The notes beneath the pieces were generated by a model that did not search any database, was not told the DNA's origin, and worked only from the letters and a program-made list of their open reading frames with translations. A stretch of DNA of 64,000 nt from Thalassia testudinum (lineage: Eukaryota > Streptophyta > Magnoliopsida > Alismatales > Hydrocharitaceae): the NCBI GenBank assembly GCA_037157565.1, contig JAZHRO010000026.1, positions 36,392,501 through 36,456,500 on the forward strand, in the 5' to 3' direction. Position numbers and translations under genes: made by a program. Of this stretch, positions 26,601 to 38,600 are shown piece by piece (position 1 is the first letter of the stretch; each line of letters starts with the position of its first letter).

Positions 26601-29600
26601 TGGTAAGATCACAACACCTTATATTGCCATTGAAGATCAGATTGCATGCCTTCAACAAAGCACTCTCGAAGAAGTATTTAGGGTTGTTATGTACCAAGTT
26701 GAGCAAACTTAATGTTTTTGCTCCAGTGTAAGGGGGAGTGTTGAGTTATTTATTCTTTGTTTTTTTATGTTTCTTTTAGAGTGAGGGCATACTTGTAATC
26801 TTATCCCTTTATGTCTCTCCATATAAAGGCACCTAGGGTCTCTAATAAACTTTTAATGGACATTTCAACCTAACAATACCATCGATTCTCAAAGCATCAT
26901 CACCTATCAATATGGTATCCTCTACATACACCAATAGCACTGATAGGTTGTAAATGACCTAAACTTCATTTTGAGACCCTGGGCCTTTATAGAGAGGCAC
27001 CATAAGAGAGGAATTACAGGACCGTCCTTAAACTTACAATGTGAAAAGTAAGAACCTACACCCATACATAACTCAACAAGCACAATGATCCCTTTGTTAG
27101 TTTTCCATACAAATAGAGAATGGTCTGTAGTAGATCTTTTGAATCCAATCTTCTTAATGACCTCAAATAGCTTTTGAAACCAAGATCTTGGACTTTGCTT
27201 GAGTCCATAGATCACCTTGTGTAGTTTGTAGACCTTGGTACACCCCCCTTAAACTCAAATCCATAGGGTCACTGCATATACACCTTTTGAAGATTCACCA
27301 TAGATGAATGTATTTTTGACATCCAACTTATAGAGGGGCCAATCTTTGTGAATAGTTACAGAGTTAAGGATATAAATTGTAAGCATCTACACCACAAGGG
27401 AGAAAGTGTCAAATTAATCTATGTCATCTGTCTGAGTGCATCCGTTTGCTACCAGATGGGCTTTATATCTCTTAATAGACCCATATGAATGATACCTGAC
27501 AGTGAGCACCTATTTGCATCCTACCACTGCAGCATCATTCGAAGGCTGAACGAGACTTCAAGTTTCATGGGAGTTTAACGTAGCCATCTCTTCCTCCATG
27601 GCCTGTCGCCACTTCGAATCACGGAATGCCTTTTAATGTGTGGTAGTGTCTAAACTGTAGATAGAGCAAGAGCAAACTGTTGGTACTGAGGAGTAAGGCT
27701 CGCCATAGAGAGATACTTAGACATCATGCAAAGTACAAGACTTGGTGCCTTTCTATAAGGCAATTGGTAAATCAATATTGACTACCTCTAAATCACCTAT
27801 CTCACCAGCCTCAGGCTTAAAATCCTCAGTAGTTATAACCTTAAGTCTTTGAAGAATATCAGAACTTCCCTGAGTAGCAAGAACATGGGTCTCTAGATCA
27901 GCAGGTTCCGAACTCCCTTCAAGAGTAGATGTAACTGATTTTGGATGAACCTTTGGAAGGGGTGGTTCTTCCCCCTAAGTTTGATGACGGATATAAGTCC
28001 TCTCAAACAAGCTGTCAGGACAACTCGAAGGATGGGGGCCCTCAGGTGAATGACTCCATGACACATTTAATGGCACAGGAAAAGGAATACTAGCTATTTC
28101 TTCATGTGTAGGTGTACTAATATGAGATCTGGATGTCAAGTAGTAAGGGACTAACTCATGGAATGTAACATCCTCACTGACAGAGTATCGTCTACTGACA
28201 GGGTCATAACACTGATATCCCTTTAGGTCTTAGAGTATCATACAAAAATATACTTGATTGCAGTTAATAAGATAACAAGCAGTTAACACCGCATCACCTC
28301 AGTAAGAAGTCAACACAATATTCTGTATCAGGAGTGTCCTCGCAACATCCAAACTATGTCGGTGGTTCCTCTCAGCTACACCATTCTACTGTGACGTGTA
28401 GGTACAACTCATTTGGTGGATGATTCCATGCTCTTGATAGAAGACATGGAGGGAGTTAGTACAGAATTCCAAGGCATTGTTTGAGCAAATGACTTTTATA
28501 TTAGCTCTAAATTGATTTTTGATCTATGCCACGAAGACCTTGATTGTGTTACTAACTTCGAACTTCGGACTTGGATTTTGAGAGATGCCCATGTAAGGTG
28601 AGAAAAATCATCCACTGTCAAATAGAATTTGTGTCCCATGCAATTTGGGGCTGTACTAGATCCCCAAATATCAAAGTGGAGTACTTGGAACATAGTGTCT
28701 GAGCTCCAATATTGGCTCCTTGGGAATGGACTCTTATGGTGCTTTCCAAGTGGACACGCTTCACATTGAAAACTAGCTGTGGGTGGAATTTTAGGTAGCA
28801 TCCTCCAAAGCTTTGGCAAAAGGAGATGATCAAACCAAAGATTCCATAGGTAGTTGGAGGCCCCTCTTGATGGGAGTGAAACTTTCCCAGCATAGGGTGA
28901 CTGTAGAAGATGATAGACACACCCCTCTTCATGACCACAACCAATAGTACGTCTAGTCATAACGTCTTGGAATGTGAAGAATATGACATCAAATGTTGCT
29001 CTACTGTTCAACTCAATGATTTGACTGATAGATAGTAGACTCAAGGGAAAATCCGGGGCTAGAAGAATGTTCTCCAATTTCATGTGAGGAGCCACATGAA
29101 TCTTCCACTGACCAATAATAAGGGAATGTCACCCATTAGCTACTAGGATGGTCTTGCCTGATGGGACCGATCTAAGTGTGGAGAACTATCTCACATCCTC
29201 ACATGTGTCGGGATGTGCCTAAGTCAACGAGCCAGTCTGCTCCCTCTGCTTGAGACTGACATGCAATTCCTGCCTAAGATGTATCATGCTAGTGGAGTCT
29301 TTGAAGTAGTATCTCATACTCGCTCTTGAGAATAGTCACTGCATAATGTGCTAATCTTGGTGAGACAAAGGCATTACGCTTAATAGTAGCCACTCTCTTC
29401 TTCTCAGACAAATATGTACCCTTTAAACTATCCCACATCTCCTTGGCAGTCTTGTAGTATATGATCTAAGTAGCAATGTGTTGGATAGTGGTATTCATAA
29501 TCCATTCAATAACCACAACGTTATCCTTCTTCCAGGTGGTGTACTTGCTGACCTTCTTAATTGGCTCTAACTTAAGTATGTGCTCCTGTCATGACCCTCA

Positions 29601-32600
29601 ACTATATTGAGGATTGATTGTGACCATGGCACATAAATTGACTCGTCAAACTTCACATTCAGGCCAAAAAAGGGCTTCTTGAATTTCCCTTGACTTCCCT
29701 TTCCGTTAGCAGAAGAACAACCACTTCTAAAGCCATATCCTTCTCGATCGGAGTGACACCACCTCAAACAGTAAAAGAAACTTCTAGCTACACATATAGG
29801 TCACCTTTTATTTAGATTGAAGCCATACCATGAAAGAAACTCCAAACTAGGGGCAAAAGACACCACTTTACTTTCAAACAATGCCTCAACAGTGATATAA
29901 ACCACCATGGCGATGCTCTGGCAACTGTTGTAGCACTTCGATCGGTCGACAGCCAATAGTGGAGCAGCGCAAGGGTTCAAGTGACCCCCCCCCTTAACCC
30001 TAGTATTAGTAGGAAGGGGCCTCGATGAAGCCCCTTTCCATACCCTACCCAACGATGGTGCAAGGATAGGGAACATCACCAGCGATGGCCTCGTTGGAAA
30101 GGGGCCACCGCAGGGGATCCAACAAGCAGGCAAGGGACCAGTGACCCCCCTATAGCAGTCAGTGGCAGAAGGTGAGTAGTTCTAGTGAAAAGCTCCTATC
30201 GGTGAAGCTTCAGCCGAAGGGAAAGGAGCTTGATGTAGATGATCAACCTTAGGGCACGAATCCCAAGACTAATCAAATCTGATTGTTTTTTGTGGAGAAA
30301 GAATGATGATGGGAATCAAAAAGGTATAAAGCTCTGGCTTAAGACCACTACTTTGATATCATGAAGATAAAAATGAGCAATCTATTTCACTATAAAAGCC
30401 TAAGCCTCTATTTATAGAGGAGAGGCAAAAGGAAAACTACAAATGAACCCCTCAACAATATGAAATACTGTAAACAAATTAGAGAAACAAAACAAGGAAA
30501 AAAACTGATAGAAAAGACTCAACAATAAGAAACTAGAAAACAATCGAAGGAATGAGAAAACAAATGAAAAACATAATGGTTGATTTATTGCAACAATAAG
30601 CAATGTCGAAATTTCTTAGTGGACATATTTTAACTGATACACTGATATAATCAGTTGAAGCTTGTGAGATAGAAGAACAAATGTCCAAAGCTACATTTTA
30701 CGAACTAAGAAAAAGTAAACAATTTTTAATTTGATTCAATAATGTAATTGGCTTAAGATTTACTTGAGATCTTTGTTAGCAGCTCCTTTTACACTTTCTA
30801 TTTCAGAAGCCCTGTGATATTCTCAAAAGCAATATCAATTCTAAAACGTAACATCAGAGAGAAAAGCATTGAGCATGGAACAATTGGTAGAGTAGCCACC
30901 TTTCTGAGGCTTGGAAGATCACTGTAAATTTCTGACGAACTCCAATTTGAAAAAAATTTTGGGAGGGTACCTTGACTGCTGTTTTGGAAACTCGAAGTGC
31001 AGGTCCAGACAATCTCACTTGCTGACCACGGACCAAAGCTTGCAACTTGATGATTCCATTTATGCAGAATAAAGTTGCAAGAGCTTGACTTCGCACCAAT
31101 TGCCCGCGAATAAGTGATTGCAAGCTAATTATGCTCTGAAGAGCATGGAATGCCTTTCTAGCCTGGATGATAAGCTGTTGTCAGAAAATTCAGTGCAAAG
31201 AAATATGAAATTCTTCCATTCATTTTCATTGCAAATAAAGAATATTTTTTTTCGCAAATTCTGGAATGGCTGTGAAATCATTTACTTGTAATCCAAGTTA
31301 ATTGCACAAGGTCTCTCAGCCCTCTGATCATTACGGTGGTGATTAGTTTTCATTATTGGGTGTGGTTAGGTTTGGTAATGTGTTAAATGAAAGAGAATCA
31401 TGATGAGAATTTTCCAAGTATCTATAAATAGGGATCAGGTACAGATCTCACTCAAAACATATATGCAAGCAATTACATTTTGAAATGAATAGTCCGTAAA
31501 GACAGAGGAAATGGAGAGAGAGAGGGTGAAGCATTATTATTCATATTAGGAGAAAGGGAAAGGTTTCCATGGGGATTTATGTAATATTGTGAAGTCAAAC
31601 TGTTAGTTGCTTTACTCTATAAAATGATCCGTCGTCTTTTTAGTTGGATAAGACATCTGGAGTGTCAGTCAGATGTCTATCCAGACATCTGGACATGGGT
31701 CCGAACATCCGAAAGTAGAAATAATCGAAACCTACTTTTCCTCCGTACGAGCACGACGCGTGGACTGTTCTCTCTCCTTGCGACCCCCCACCCAAAACCC
31801 TAATCCTCTCCTTTTTAAACCCCCCCACACCTCCTTTCTTCTCCCCGTCACCACTAGCCACTGCCCCCTTCCTCTCCTTCCCCTGCCGGTGACCACCTTC
31901 ATCGCCGTTGACTTTACCCCCTGCCGCGGGCGAGTGGGCGAAGGACAGAGGGACGGAGAGCGTGAACAAGTGCATAAGGGAGAGTGAGAGGGAGCGAGCG
32001 AGTGTGAGAAAGAGGGAGGGGCCTCGCGGGGGCTCATCCGCAAGGAGTATCTTGCTGCGGGAGCAACGGCGCGAGCTTGGTGACGCTCGAGAGGAAGCTC
32101 GCGAGTGCGCGGTCGAGAGCTTGTGGAAGGAGCCAACGACGCGTGCGAGGAGGGGCTCGCGGGCAGAAGTCCTCGGCCTCTTGCAGTCGTGGGAGACGCT
32201 GCTGCGGCGCCTACAGGCAAAGGCGCGAGGACAGGTCGTGCGAGCAGATACTAGATACTGATTTTCCAGTATCAGACGTCTAGGACAGCGACTAGACGTC
32301 TGGAGAAGTATCGAGACGTCCGAAGCCGAAGCCAAACGTCTGAAAACACATTTTCTCATGGAGGTACGTGTTTCTGCGCTACTTTCCGCCATACATACCG
32401 TAGCGCAGAACCTTTTGGTTGAAAATGGGTCTGCGTCTTTGTACGCAGCTACAAGGCGTTGGAAAGGCACGCGGTGCGCCTTTCCAGGCACTTTTGGACA
32501 TCTGACCACTTCGCCAGACGTTCGACGGCACTTCCAGACGACTGGAAGGAAGGTCCGACGTCTGGGACTTCCCTCAGATAGTTGTAGAGGAGTCCGGACG

Positions 32601-35600
32601 TCTGAGGCAGCTGCAGGAAGTGAGAGGTATGATCTGACGTCTTTTAAGACGTCTGGGACTAGTCCTATAAGTTTGATTTTGAACAGTAACCATATTTTTT
32701 GGCCTGTTCAGGATCCAAATGGAATCGGATTTTCGCAAACGAAGTACCGTTATTTTCCACTCAAGTTTCTCTGTGTACGTGTTGAGTACCTACTGTTTTG
32801 AACTCATTTGATATGACTTAGTCACTGGTACGGGTTACTAGCTGGTGGTGTATTCGGAACCCACGGAAACGACGAGATCTGTGGTGCAGGCCCCCATTCC
32901 TCCGGTGATACCCGGTAGAGTGGTTTAATTCAGTTGTTCATATTTAAATAAAAATGCACTTGTTTGGATTAATTAGATCGAACTCTAGGATGTGGAATGA
33001 ACCTAAGGTAGAAATGTTTGAACCTGTTTTGAGCTGTACTGTTTATCTTGAGTGCATATTTAAAATAAATTGCTAGAAATGGTATTATTGTAATTATGAG
33101 ATACTGTTTTAGACATAAAAACACGAGCTACCTGTATGTGATATAAAATTTAGAATTGGATAGTGATCCGGATATTGATAATGAGATGAATATGAGCATG
33201 AACCTTACGGGAAATTAGGAATAGAACTGTGTATGAAAGGAAATTTGGTATGTAGACGGGAAGTGAGCTGACCCTTGTACATACGGTACCAAGGAGAGCA
33301 ACTGTCCCTTTTAGTGTAGAGGGGTGTTAGCCGCCTCTACGGTTGAGACCTGGGGTAAGCCTAGTCACCACACCGACTCCTGTTCGACCCTCATGTACGT
33401 AGTACCGAGGTGTGCTACTAATGTAGCGAGGGAGTTAGCCGACCCACGGGACCCGGGGTTAGGACTAGTCAACCTACATCGACTCTTGTTAGGGTCACAG
33501 GGCAAATCGGGATAGTCGGACGAGGGAACGCAAACTGTGGAAGGACGAGACCCCTGTTTGGTTCTGAGGGGCGAGACCTCTCTTCTGAGAGGGCAAGACC
33601 CTATATTGCTCCGTGCTGTACTTTAGGCGTACCCATTAGCGAAAATGACTGACCACGTGTCAGTGCATGTAGCTACATGTGCGCTTATCACGTGCGCCGT
33701 AGTCACCGCTACGTCGCGACGGTGATCTCAGAGTGGTTGACTGGGTGTAGGACTACTGCGGGGAACTCTCCCGGCCAGGAGAGCACCATGTGTACCTTCT
33801 ACTCCAAAGAAAAGACTGCAATTAAGATCGTTCCCACGAGAAACAAGCAAGATCAAGAAATACTTGGATCCTTTGTGAAATAAATGAACTAGAAATACAT
33901 AGATGAGATAGATAGAAATGAGAATAAAACCTAGTTGTTTGTTTTACTTTACTTGTACATAAATAATGTAAACAACATTCTACTCATCGTTCGTTGACTT
34001 TATTTTTTTGTAACCCTATTCAGGACCAGGAGTTAAGCAGCCTGAGTTTTCGGCTGCAGAGGGTACTGGGCCAGCCGAGCCCAGCCATAGTCTCTTCTTT
34101 CCAACTCTTTAGTTTTCTACTGTTGTAATGAGTAATAGACATATATTTTATTATTCCTGTTACTTTCTGCTTTCTTTTTCCACTGTGTTGTGGTGGCATG
34201 TACTATTTTGAGACAGTTTGCTCTATTTTCCTTTATCGTTTCACTTTTCTTTCTACTTAGTTATAATGCATGTGTGGATGTGGTATTATTTCCTGCTTTT
34301 AGTTATTTCCCGTTGGACGACTAGGTCTTGGGATTATTTGAGGCGAGCCGATCTCGGATCCTATAAGAATCTGGGAATCGGGTTGTAAAAAGATGGCATC
34401 AGAGCAAGGTCGTCCTGGAAAATGAATCAAATGATCTGGAAGTAACCACTCATGCATGTAACTAAGATAGCTATCACAACGTTTAACTTTGATCTCTACT
34501 TTCGAGTCGTATTTCTTCATGTAATCGGGTGTTCTTGACAGTCCTTGTTCTTTCACTTTCATCTCCTTATAGGAGATGCCTCATTGTAGGCGCAGAGGAA
34601 GACGTGTCGAGATTGGGACTAGTGCTGCCTTGCCTTTCCTCCTGAGTGTCTAGGCTCAAGACTTCGTCTAGTTGATTCGAGAGGTAGTACGAGAGGAATT
34701 TCAGTTTTCGCTGGCTCCACCGCCCCCTGCCTCCTCCAAGGGTGTGGAAGGGGAGCCTCCTGCAGCAAGGTGGAGTCACCATAGCATTTGGCGAGTCAGA
34801 GGAGATTAAAGGGGACCCTACCAGTTGGGGCACCCACAGGGCCGTTGGGAGAGGAGACACACAGCGTCCGCAGGAAAGCCGTCTCGTTTTGTGGGACCAT
34901 CAGTGGCCTTTGGGGGCCCCAGACAAGGGCCAGCTGCCAGCACTGGACCCCCGCTCAGCCGCCAGTAGGGACCTATTGCGGGAGGAGGTCGTGTACCTCT
35001 CTGTTACCAATGTGGTCAGTCGGGCCACCTCAGGAGGGACTGCCCATTTAGGGTCAGGTTCCAGCAGATACTCCCCGCACCGAGTACTGGAGGGTGGACT
35101 GTCAGTCATGGTCACCAGGCACATGGGGGAGAGCAGCAGTCGAGGAAGGTACCGGCCAGCTGTTGCTCGCCCGACCCAAAGTGTAGCCACTTTGTCAGCA
35201 CGGAGAGTTGAGGGACATCAACGCCCTCACACACAGAGACGCCAGGGTTTTGGGTTCTGTGGTGGCAGGTATGGTTACCGTTTCTGGCATATTAGTGAGC
35301 GTACTTTTTGATTCCGACGCCACCCACTCTTTTATCTCTACGAGTTTTGCTGTCAATTTGAGGCAGGGAAGAGTATTGTTAAAGGACCCCGTTTATGCTT
35401 AAGAGGCCCAGGTGGCCAGTTGTTTGTAACCGAGGAGGATTACACGGACTGCAAGGTCAGCATAGGGGAAATAGCCTTCCCGCTGACCTATTTGTGATCC
35501 AGATGGAGGATTTCGACGTGATATTAGGGGTGGACTAGTTGTTCGCCTACTATGCCCTAGTGGACTATTTTGGGAAGGTCGTCTTCTCTATATCGGAATT

Positions 35601-38600
35601 GCCTCCCTTTGAGTTCCCGGTCAGTCGGTGGATGAAGGCTTCAGGTGCATCTCCGCGCTCCGAGCAGCGAGGCTTTTAAGCCAGGGGTATGAGAGCTTCT
35701 TGGCCTGTGTGGTGGCAGAACTTAGCCCTATGGCTGACCTTCAGAGTATCTCGGTAGTCTGCGAGTACCTCAACGTTTTCCCAGAGGAGCTACTAGGATT
35801 ACTGCCTGAGTGTGAGATCGAGTTCGAGATCTTTACAGATCGCAAGAGCCTCCGGTACTTGTTGACCAAAAGGAGCTTAACATGAGACAGAGACGTTGGT
35901 TAGAGCTCCTGAAGGACTACGACTATGGCATCTCCCACCACCCAAGGAAGGCCAAGGTGGTAACCGATGCCTTGAGTCGGAAGGCGCCCACCCACTTGGC
36001 CAGCTTGCAGGTATAGAGATGGAGACTCATGGAGGTGGGCAGTTGGCGAACCCGTGAGTTACGGGGGTACTGTAGGGCAGTGACAGTGATGTGGCAGGCA
36101 CGACTAGAGCTGATAGACCGCATCATCGCAGGGCAAATGGCCGACCCGTACTTACAGACACTGCGAGACAGAGTATTGACAGGGGACCCAGGAGACTTTT
36201 CCTTCTCAGACGAGATACTGTGCATGAAGGGACACCTATGCATTCCTAGAGACGAGGAGTTGTTGAGAGAGCTCCTAACTGAGACATACGGGTCCAGGTT
36301 TGCCATACATCCCGGGAACACAAAGATGTATCATGATTTACGACGCGACTTCTGGTGGAAAGGGATGAAGCAGGATGTTAGTAAGTTTATCCAGTAGTGT
36401 TTGGTATGCCAGTAGGTGAAGGCCGAGTACCAAAGGCCTGCAGGGCCGTTGCAGTCACTTCCTGTGCTAGAGTGGAAGTAGGAGAGCATAACCATGGACT
36501 TGGTGGTGGGTCTACCAGTTACCCAGCAGGGACACGATGCAGTTTGGATGATTGTAGACCGGTTGACGAAGATGGCACGATTTCTGCCGATCCGAGTCAC
36601 CTTTGGGTTAACACAACTAGCAGAGTGATACATCAGAGATGTGATACGCCTTCACGGAGTTCCTCGTGATATCATATTCGACAGGGGATACTCGTTACAC
36701 TTCTCAGTTCTAGGTAGAGTTCCAGCAAGTCTTGGGGATGCGTCTGAGTTTCAGTACAGCTTACCACCCCCAGACCGACGGGCAGTCAGAGCGCACGATA
36801 CAGACACTTGAGGATCTCCTGCGTGTCTGTGTACTAGACTGGAGAGGCTCCTGAGAGGAACACTTACCCCTGGCAGAGTTTGTATACAACAACAACGATC
36901 ATTCGAGCATCGGCATGACACCGTACGAGGTCCTATGTGGGAGGAAGTGTACTATACCCTTGAGTTGGGTCAAGGTGGGGGACGACCTGACCTATCTCGA
37001 GAGGCCAGTGCAGATACTAGACAGAGTCATCTGGATACTGAGACGGAAGTTGGTACCACTGGTGAAGGTTCTATGGAGAAGTCAACGGTACTCGGAGCTT
37101 TTTGAGGGTACGTCTCTTCGAACCTACTTTAGTCCTCTTTAAGTTTGTTATGCGCTTTTACGTTACTTTTCTATATCCTACGTAGCCTAAGTTTTGGGGA
37201 TGAAACTTCCTTTAAGTTTGTTATGTTGAAATGGCTTGCCGCCCTTTTAGTCGGATAAGACGTCTGGAGTGTCAAACGTTTGTCCAGACATCTGGACATG
37301 GGTCCGGACGTTCAAAAGTGGAAAGATTCGAAACCTACTTTTCCTCCGTGCGCGCGCGGTGCGCGGACAGTTCTCTCTCCTTGCGACCCTCACCCGAAAC
37401 CCCAATCCTCTCCTTTTTAAACCCCCCCACACCTCCTTTCTTCTCCCCGTCACCACCAGCCAACGCCCCCTTCCTCTCCTTCCCTTGTCGGCGACTACCT
37501 TCGTCGCCGTTGCCTTTTCCCCCTGCCACGGGCGAGTGCGCGAAGGACAGAGGGAGGGAAAGCGTGAACAAGTGCGTGAGGGAGAGTGAAAGGGAGCGAG
37601 CGAGTGAGCGTGAGAAAGAGGGAGGGGCCTCGTGGGGGCTCATCCGCGAGGAGTATCTTACTGCGGGAGTAGCGGCGCAAGCTTGGTGATGCTCGGGAGG
37701 AAGCTCACGAGTGCGCGGTCGAGAGCTCGTGGAAGGAGCCAAGAGCACGTGCGAGGGGCTCGCGGGCAGAAGTCCTCGGCCTCTTGCAGTCGCGGGAGAC
37801 GCTGCTGCGGCGCTTACAGGCGAAGGCACGAGGAGGACAGGCCGTGCGAGCAGATACTGGATACTGGTTTTCCAGTATCAGATGTCTAGGACAGCAACCA
37901 GATAACTGGAGAAGCATCGGGACATCCGGAGCCAAAGCCGGACGTCTGAAAACACATTTTATCACCGAGGTATGTGTTTCTACGCTACTTTCCGCCATGC
38001 AAACCATAGCGCAGAACCTTTTGGTTGAAAGACGCAGTTGCAAGGCATTGGAAAGGCACGCGGTGCGCCTTTCCAGGCACTTTTGGACATCTGACCACTT
38101 CGCCAGACGTCCGCTGACACTTCCAGACGACTGAAAGGAAGGTCTGACGTCTAGGACTTCCCTCAGACAATTGCAGAGGAGTCCGGACGTCTGAGGTAGC
38201 CGCAGGAAGTGAGAGGTATAATCTGATGTCTTTTAAGACGTCTGGGACTAGTCCCAGACGTCTGATTTTGGACAGAAACTGTCTTTTGGCTTGTTCAGGG
38301 CTCAAACGGAATCGGATTTCTGCAAACGAAGTACCATTATTTTCCACTCAAGTTTCTCTGTGTGTACGTGTTGAGTACCTACTATTTTGAACTCATCTGA
38401 TATGACTTAGTCGCTGGTACACGTTACCAATCGGTGACGTGTTTGAGACCCGCAGAAACGACCAGATCTGTGGTGCAGGCCCCCATTCCTCTCGTGATAC
38501 CTGGTAGAGTGGTTTAATTCAGTTGTTCATATTTAAATAAGAATGCACTTGTTTGGATTAATTAGATCAAACTCTAGGATGTGGAATGAATCCTATGGTA

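Larger units (their letters stand above)
19821..26875 (+). mobile_element. Copia B: second nested plus-strand retrotransposon
   Basis: LTRs of 137 bp each (19821-19957 and 26739-26875), about 89% identical by eye. Flanking 5-mers are CTACC (19816-19820) and ATACC (26876-26880), a target duplication with one change. Primer site TGGTATGAGAGC at 19958. Without the solo LTR at 21398-24049 it is about 4.4 kb. Order: repeat-rich leader, short gag remnant, protease, GAG-pre-integrase, integrase, RT, RNase H, polypurine AGGGGGAG. Stops and frameshifts throughout. It is older than Copia D by LTR divergence but younger than its host, Copia A. Confidence 0.9.
12847..30524 (-). mobile_element. Copia A: outer minus-strand retrotransposon, IQD intron 3
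   Basis: LTRs at 12847-12944 (3' LTR, 98 bp, with an internal deletion) and 30362-30524 (5' LTR, 163 bp) share AAAAATGAGC, TATTTCAC, CTGTAAACAAA and AACAAGGAAAAAA. Target duplication ATAAG lies at 12842-12846 and 30525-30529. Removing the two nested Copias (13741-19705 and 19821-26875 with their duplications) leaves about 4.65 kb, a normal Copia length, and the pol frame continues across both junctions. Inside, reading leftward from 30361: gag remnant, GAG-pre-integrase, integrase, RT, RNase H. Many stops; the RT active site reads Y-V-E-D instead of Y-V-D-D. It is the oldest layer of the nest. Confidence 0.9.

Noticed and set aside
31640..32801. Long frames (up to 289 codons) on both strands in element E's 5' LTR, repeated at 37231-38347
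   Set aside because: Located within the LTRs, GC-rich, overlapping in all frames and not conserved between the two LTR copies.
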